Origin: Salinicola acroporae
Lineage (GTDB): Bacteria; Pseudomonadota; Gammaproteobacteria; Pseudomonadales; Halomonadaceae
Direction of reading: 5' to 3'
Assembly: GCF_003206615.1 (NCBI RefSeq)
Contig: NZ_PZJW01000002.1
Span: 212,018 to 276,017 of the forward strand
Length of the DNA stretch: 64,000 nt
The position numbers and the translations under genes were made by a program. Below the pieces are notes generated by a model. That model had not been told where the DNA came from and searched no databases. It saw nothing but the letters and a program-made list of their open reading frames with translations. Within the stretch, counting starts at the first letter, position 1; the number at the start of each line of letters is the position of its first letter. This document shows, one piece after another, positions 59,473 to 64,000 of the stretch.

Positions 59473-61994
59473 GCCGCTACTCGTATCGCATCGAGGCCAT
59501 GCACTGCCAGGGATGCGTCGGCCGGATGCGCAGCGCCGTCCAGGCCGAGGACAAAGATGCCGGCATCAGCGGCGAACCCGACAACAAGCGTCTCGAGGTC
59601 GCCAGCAAGCTGCCGCGGGACCGAATCGCCCGAATACTGGCCGAGGCCGGCTACCCTCCGGACGAGGAGATCCCCGGGGAAGCCGATCTCCCGACCTCGT
59701 CCGCGGTGGCCAACGAAACGGAGTCGATGTCGGAGGTCGGGCGACAACAACGCCTGTCGATCAGTGGAATGACCTGCGCCGGCTGCGTCAACGCGGTTCA
59801 AAAAGCGCTGTCCAGGACGCCGGGCGTGCAGCATGCCCAGGTCAACTTTGCCAGCGAGACGGCCCAGGTCAGCGGCCAGGCCACCACCGCCGACCTGATC
59901 GCGGCGGTCGAGCAGGTCGGCTACGGCGCATCACCGATCGAGGACCTCCGCCAGGCTGCCATCAAGCGTCAGCAGAATGCAGACCGTCAGGCACGTCGCC
60001 ATGCCATCGAATCCGCCGTCAGCCTGGCGCTGGGCGTGCCGATGATGCTGGCGATGTTCGCCCATACCCCGCAACTCGTCGGTGGCGAGCGCTGGATATG
60101 GCTAGCGCTGGGGCTTGTCACACTGGGCGTCATGGCGACGGCCGGGCGGCGCTTCTTCGACGGGGCGTGGAAGGCGTTTCGCCATCATCAGGCCAACATG
60201 GATACCTTGATCGCCCTGGGCAGCGCGGCGGCCTGGCTCTACTCGATGGCCGTGATCCTGGCCCCCGGCGCCATCCCCGAAGGGTCGCGTCATCTCTATT
60301 TCGAGGCCTCGCTGATGATCATTGGCCTGATCGGCGTCGGGCAGACGCTGGAGCTGCGTGCCCGTGGACGCACCAGCCAGGCGCTCTCTCGCCTGCTCGA
60401 TCTGCAGAGCAAGACGGCCCGGGTGATTCGAGGTGGAGAGGAGCACGACGTCGAGATCGACCAAGTGCAGGTCGACGATCGAATTCGGGTACGCCCCGGC
60501 GAGCGCCTCCCGGTCGATGGCAAGGTCGAGGATGGCGAGAGCTTTATCGACGAATCGATGCTCACCGGGGAGCCGGCGCCGGTTCGCAAGGCCCCGGGAG
60601 ATCTGGTCAGCGCCGGCACCGTCAACGGCAAGGGCGGCTTGATCTACCGCACGACCCACGTCGGTAAAGACACCCGGCTGGGCCGCATCGTCGACCAGGT
60701 CTCCCGTGCCCAGGAGTCGCGGCCGCCGATCGGCGCACTGGCAGACAAGGTCTCGGCGATCTTCGTGCCCTGCGTGATGATCATCGCCGTGACCTCGGCG
60801 ATGATCTGGCTCAATGTCGGTCCACCACCGCAATTCGTGCACATGCTGGTGGCGGCGACCACCGTGCTGATCATTGCCTGCCCCTGCGCACTGGGCCTGG
60901 CAACGCCGATCTCGACCATGATCGGGATCGGCAAGGCCGCCGAGTACGGTGTGCTGATTCGCGACGGCGAGGCGCTGCAGACGGCCAGCCACCTGACCAC
61001 GCTGGTCGTCGACAAGACCGGGACACTGACCGTCGGCAAGCCGAGCGTCACCGACAGTCGCTACTGGCAGGATGAATCCCGCAGCAAGGCCGTGGTAGGT
61101 GCCCTGGAGCGCGGCTCGGAGCATCCGCTGGCCGATGCCCTGATGGCCCATGTCGGAGATACCACGGCTGGCCCGGCGCTTCACGACTTCCAGAGCCTGA
61201 CCGGCCGCGGCGTTGTCGCCACGCTGGACGATGGCAGCCGAGTCTTGCTGGGCAACGCAGCGCTGATGCGGAAGCACGACATCGACCTCGCCGCCGCCGC
61301 AGCCGAGGTCGAGAGGTGGCAAGCCGAGGCGACCAACGTGGTCTATCTCGCCGTTGGCGGCCAATTGGCGGCGCTGTTCGCGGTTCGCGATGCGCTGCGT
61401 CCTGACAGCCGCCCGGCGATCGCCCGGCTGCAGAAGGAGGGGCTGAAAGTGGTGATGCTCAGTGGTGATAATCGAGCGGCTGCAGAAGCCATCGGCCGCG
61501 AAGCGGGGATCGATGACGTGCGCGCCGAGCTGATGCCCGAAGACAAGCAGCGAGTGATCGCCGAGCTACAGCAGGCAGGCGAGCGTGTCGGCATGGTCGG
61601 AGATGGTGTCAACGATGCCCCGGCACTGGCCCAGGCCGACGTGGGATTTGCCATCGGCCAGGGCACCGATATCGCCATCGAGAGCGCCGGCATGACGCTG
61701 ATGCGAAACTCGCTCCACGGCGTCGGTGACGCCATCGCCATCAGCCGCGCAACGCTCTCCAACATCAAGCAGAACCTGTGGGGCGCGTTCGGCTACAACG
61801 CATTGGGTATCCCGATCGCCGCCGGTATACTCTACCCGCTCACCGGGCTGCTGCTGTCGCCGATGATCGCGGCACTGGCAATGTCGCTGTCGTCGGTGAC
61901 GGTGGTCAGCAACGCCAACCGACTACGGCGGTTGCGACCCGGTGGCGCTGAACGCCACCCAAACGAGATCGACGCCAAGGAAGCGACAGCATGA
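59469..61994 (+). CDS. copA: copper-translocating P1B-type ATPase
   Basis: 841 residues. Two N-terminal HMA domains (AMHCQGC near 14-20, and SGMTCAGC near 98), the intramembrane CPC at 471-473 ([13 protein letters not shown]), phosphorylation motif DKTGTLT with Asp515, SEHPLADAL (HP motif), [14 protein letters not shown] hinge, and TM7-8 motifs [12 protein letters not shown] and [12 protein letters not shown] typical of the P1B-1 Cu+ group. It exports Cu+ from the cytoplasm. The first HMA has His instead of Thr in its metal loop. ATG overlaps the merR stop, and its own stop overlaps a 24-codon gene. Confidence 0.95.
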   Translation: MSRYSYRIEAMHCQGCVGRMRSAVQAEDKDAGISGEPDNKRLEVASKLPRDRIARILAEAGYPPDEEIPGEADLPTSSAVANETESMSEVGRQQRLSISGMTCAGCVNAVQKALSRTPGVQHAQVNFASETAQVSGQATTADLIAAVEQVGYGASPIEDLRQAAIKRQQNADRQARRHAIESAVSLALGVPMMLAMFAHTPQLVGGERWIWLALGLVTLGVMATAGRRFFDGAWKAFRHHQANMDTLIALGSAAAWLYSMAVILAPGAIPEGSRHLYFEASLMIIGLIGVGQTLELRARGRTSQALSRLLDLQSKTARVIRGGEEHDVEIDQVQVDDRIRVRPGERLPVDGKVEDGESFIDESMLTGEPAPVRKAPGDLVSAGTVNGKGGLIYRTTHVGKDTRLGRIVDQVSRAQESRPPIGALADKVSAIFVPCVMIIAVTSAMIWLNVGPPPQFVHMLVAATTVLIIACPCALGLATPISTMIGIGKAAEYGVLIRDGEALQTASHLTTLVVDKTGTLTVGKPSVTDSRYWQDESRSKAVVGALERGSEHPLADALMAHVGDTTAGPALHDFQSLTGRGVVATLDDGSRVLLGNAALMRKHDIDLAAAAAEVERWQAEATNVVYLAVGGQLAALFAVRDALRPDSRPAIARLQKEGLKVVMLSGDNRAAAEAIGREAGIDDVRAELMPEDKQRVIAELQQAGERVGMVGDGVNDAPALAQADVGFAIGQGTDIAIESAGMTLMRNSLHGVGDAIAISRATLSNIKQNLWGAFGYNALGIPIAAGILYPLTGLLLSPMIAALAMSLSSVTVVSNANRLRRLRPGGAERHPNEIDAKEATA

Positions 61995-62065
61995 CACTTC
62001 TGCTCAACACCCTGGGCATTGCGGTGATTCTGTTCATCGTCTGGTGGTTCTGGCTGCGCGGCTGA
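61991..62065 (+). CDS. 24-residue single-span membrane peptide coupled to copA
   Basis: The ORF reads [16 protein letters not shown] followed by VWWFWLRG and stop. It is almost wholly one membrane helix with a WWFW aromatic belt and a terminal Arg. Its ATG overlaps the copA TGA as ATGA, the same coupling as merR-copA, which argues that it is translated. The sequence resembles the N-terminal anchor seen on some cupredoxin-like proteins next to copper pumps, without the copper domain. Possible roles: pump regulator or remnant anchor. Confidence 0.6.
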   Translation: MTLLLNTLGIAVILFIVWWFWLRG

Positions 62066-62104
62066 TCGCAGCCAGCCAAGGGCGAAGCCAGCAAGGAGAA
62101 AGCG

Positions 62105-62539
62105 ATGACCTCACCCCACCACGCGCCACCGCTGGGCGGCGTCATCGAAAGCGTTCTCTACACGGCCGACATGAAGCGGGCCCGGCACTTCTTCACCCAC
62201 GTGCTCGGGCTCGAATCTCATCTCGAGGACGAGCGCTTCACGGCCTACCCCACCGGCAACACCATGCTGCTGGTGTTCCAGCAGGGCGAGACCGGCGAGA
62301 CAGTCCAGCTGCCGGATGACATGGGCACCATCCCGCCTCACGACGGCGAGGGTCGCCAACACCTGGCGCTGGCGATTCCGGCCGAAAGTCTCGACGCCTG
62401 GGAGGTGCATCTCGCCGCGCACGGCATTGCGATCGAAGGCCAAACACGCTGGCCGAAAGGAAGCGTGAGTCTCTATTTTCGCGATCCTGACGACCACCTG
62501 CTCGAGCTGGTCACACCGGGATTGTGGCCCAACTATTGA
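62105..62539 (+). CDS. VOC superfamily (glyoxalase/bleomycin resistance-like) protein
   Basis: 144 residues with two beta-alpha-beta-beta-beta modules: VIESVLYTADMKRARHFFTHVLG and HLALAIPAESLDAWEVHLAAHGI, ending LYFRDPDDHLLELVTPGLW with the typical Glu metal ligand (HLLEL). It is cytoplasmic; the substrate is unknown. AAGGAGAAAGCG lies before the ATG. 39 bp after the small peptide gene, so probably part of the merR-copA transcript, though a link to copper is not evident. Confidence 0.85.
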   Translation: MTSPHHAPPLGGVIESVLYTADMKRARHFFTHVLGLESHLEDERFTAYPTGNTMLLVFQQGETGETVQLPDDMGTIPPHDGEGRQHLALAIPAESLDAWEVHLAAHGIAIEGQTRWPKGSVSLYFRDPDDHLLELVTPGLWPNY

Positions 62540-62578
62540 ACGCCATCGCCGGTCGAGGCGTCTTCCGCACCCGGCCCT

Positions 62579-63190
62579 TCAACTCTGACTGACCCCGGTG
62601 TAGAGCCCCGGGCGGTGGTTGATGGTGAGAATCGCGCCCAGCACCACGGTGCCGACGACCGAGTAGAGCACGTTGGTGACCGGCAGTACGAAGAACGCAG
62701 CCAGCATGATCAGGCCGTCCAGCCCCATCTGGACCTTTCCCGCCGGCCAGCCGTAGCGATCCTGCAGATAGACCGCGAGGATGTTGAAGCCGCCGAGACT
62801 CCCGCGATGCCGAAACAGGAACAGCACGCCCAGGCCGATCAGGCTTCCCCCCGCCAGCGCCGCGAACAAGGGCTCGACCGCGCCGATCTCCATCCAGCCC
62901 GGCAGCATCCAGGATATCCATGACAGCAGCGCCACCGCGCCGAAGGTCTTGAACGTGAAATGGTGACCGATGCGCCGCCAGGCCAGCCAGTAGAACGGCA
63001 GGTTGACGAAGAAGAAGACCGGCCCGAAGTTCCATCCGGTGACGTAGGTCACCAGCAGCGCGATCCCCGCGGTACTGCCGATCAGGATGTGAGCATGATG
63101 ATACAGCGCCAAGCCGAGGGCAGCGCAGGACGCCCCCAGCAGAATGGCCAGCACGTCCTCGTGGGGACGGTGGCGATAGACCCGTTCCAT
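62579..63190 (-). CDS. YitT family membrane protein
   Basis: 203 residues, about five to six membrane segments: VLAILLGASCAALGLALYHHA, GSTAGIALLVTYVTGW, GPVFFFVNLPFYWLAWRRIG, FAALAGGSLIGLGVLFLF and LIMLAAFFVLPVTNVLYSVVG. The GSTAGIALL and GSLIGLGVLFLFRHRGSLGG motifs fit the YitT/DUF161 family, of unknown transport function. The typical C-terminal DUF2179 domain of Bacillus relatives is absent, so this is the short proteobacterial form. Convergent with the VOC gene. Confidence 0.88.
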   Translation of the reverse strand: MERVYRHRPHEDVLAILLGASCAALGLALYHHAHILIGSTAGIALLVTYVTGWNFGPVFFFVNLPFYWLAWRRIGHHFTFKTFGAVALLSWISWMLPGWMEIGAVEPLFAALAGGSLIGLGVLFLFRHRGSLGGFNILAVYLQDRYGWPAGKVQMGLDGLIMLAAFFVLPVTNVLYSVVGTVVLGAILTINHRPGLYTGVSQS

Positions 63191-63565
63191 GCGGAACCCC
63201 TTGTTGTCGTTTTGCCGCCGGATAGGCAGCCGAATTTAGCGTCGGCGCTTGTGGCGCCTCCGGGGGATTATAACGGCAAGTCTATGAAACGGACGGCAAG
63301 AAGTCAGCGGGCATCCCTTGCCCCGGTAAGCCGAGGACACGCGGGACAAATCGGCGAGCGGAGGAACCGGGGGCGGCGAGAAACCACGGGTTTCGAGTCA
63401 ACCGGAGCCTGTGGGATATCGGTGAGGATCCCGATCGGACCGGCGCCCCGGCACCGCACGACGCAGTGATCCACCGGGGACGCCGAGTTCGCGCAGCCGT
63501 TTAGTCAATATTTTCCTAGGCTTTGTACGGAAACTGCCTACGCTCGGTGACTTTTCGTGCAAACC
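63191..63565. other. intergenic region between YitT-family gene and recJ
   Basis: About 375 bp. A TATAAC box on the plus strand (GGGGGATTATAACGG near 63270) and the AT-rich stretch around 63506-63525 are the only promoter-like features, neither with a convincing partner element. Open frames crossing it are arginine-rich shadows. I see no RNA gene. Confidence 0.6.
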
Positions 63566-64000
63566 CTAAAGGCGCTCGGCGTGCTCGACCATTAGTTGCA
63601 ACGACTCGCGCCCCTTCCAGCGGTTGCGGGAAAGCTTGAAGGCGCAGCGCACCCTGTCGCCCAGCGAGATCGGCGCGGCCTCGCCGGGGTTGAGCGCGCG
63701 GAACCAGATCGCGCGGCAGACGACCGCGTCGCAGGAGAGTTCGAGCATCAGATGATTGCCCTCGGCGCCCACCGCGCGCAGCTGCTCGACGAAAAATTCA
63801 CCCTCGAACAGCGGCGCGTCGAACTCACGCCCGTATGGCGCCAGCGCTTCGAGCTCCTCCAACGTCGCAAGGCCCATTTGCGAGGCTGCCAACGGGCCAT
63901 CGGTCCAGACTACCGGGAACAGCTCCCGTTCGCCGAGCTGTTCCCGCACCGCCTGTAGGAATGCGCGCTGGAACGCGTCCCTCTCGGCCAGAGGTACGCC
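63566..64000 (-). CDS. recJ: single-stranded-DNA exonuclease RecJ, C-terminal part (cut by window edge)
   Basis: The last 144 codons of a gene whose start lies beyond the right edge; the frame stays open to base 64000. DGPLAASQMGLATLEELEALAP, then FEGEFFVEQLRAVGAEGNHLML and IWFRALNPG match the C-terminal OB-fold domain of RecJ (tDGeL, F..P.F.g.F, HLKL, AIWF patterns). RecJ degrades single-stranded DNA 5' to 3' in recombination and repair. The catalytic DHH domain is outside the window, so its integrity cannot be judged. Confidence 0.85.
   Translation of the reverse strand, partial: GVPLAERDAFQRAFLQAVREQLGERELFPVVWTDGPLAASQMGLATLEELEALAPYGREFDAPLFEGEFFVEQLRAVGAEGNHLMLELSCDAVVCRAIWFRALNPGEAAPISLGDRVRCAFKLSRNRWKGRESLQLMVEHAERL

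Noticed and set aside
62960-63469. 169-codon plus-strand frame over the YitT gene start and the gap
   Set aside because: First half is antisense to YitT; the second half is arginine-rich non-coding sequence with no start signal.

Overview
The window is a 64 kb, GC-rich, densely coded chromosomal segment of a gammaproteobacterium, most likely a halophile of the Halomonadaceae (Salinicola/Chromohalobacter/Halomonas group). This is inferred from the housekeeping synteny (rpmG-rpmB-radC, coaBC-dut-algC-argB-slmA, rpoH-ftsX-ftsE-ftsY-rsmD, lysS-prfB), from acidic proteins, and from a mannonate/gulonate operon resembling that of Chromohalobacter. No phage, insertion sequence, integrase, CRISPR array, rRNA or tRNA was seen.

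Layout. 0-4.6 kb: minus-strand housekeeping genes (thioesterase, DUF2007 protein, rlmI, mutM, rpmG, rpmB, radC). 4.8-13.6 kb: plus-strand hexuronate/aldonate operon: GntR regulator, enolase-type mannonate dehydratase (ManD), zinc alcohol dehydrogenase, TRAP transporter, fructuronate reductase (UxuB) and a second, unrelated mannonate dehydratase (UxuA). 13.7-19.8 kb: a small secreted protein, coaBC, dut, yaeQ, algC, argB, slmA. 19.9-24.2 kb (minus): rpoH, ftsX, ftsE, ftsY. 24.3-25.2 kb (plus): rsmD, zapB-like. 25.4-32 kb (minus): rimI, holD-like, bolA-like, MFS exporter, acidic protein, lysS, prfB with its programmed frameshift.

32.2-53.6 kb (plus) is the most interesting block. It holds four oppA-like binding proteins, a YkfC-like NlpC/P60 muropeptide endopeptidase, OppB, OppC, a fused OppD-OppF ATPase, an exported PepF-like M3 peptidase, TonB-ExbB-ExbD, a TonB-dependent receptor and an exported M13 (PepO-like) peptidase. 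Read together it is a candidate complete outer-membrane-to-cytoplasm peptide and murein-peptide scavenging system.

53.6-64 kb: an orphan 1155-residue HrpK-like protein ending in three exact-length EF-hand-like repeats (minus), a FadL-type outer-membrane channel (minus), a MerR regulator plus copper P-type ATPase plus 24-residue membrane peptide coupled by ATGA overlaps (plus), a VOC protein (plus), a YitT-family membrane protein (minus) and the 3' end of recJ (minus, cut by the window edge).

Notable non-coding items: two 7-bp tandem repeats of the form AGCTNNN next to radC and lysS, a MerR-type promoter with a 20-bp spacer, a PsrA-like palindrome upstream of fadL, several strong hairpins, and an AT-rich 620-bp gap ahead of tonB that may encode a very short RNA.
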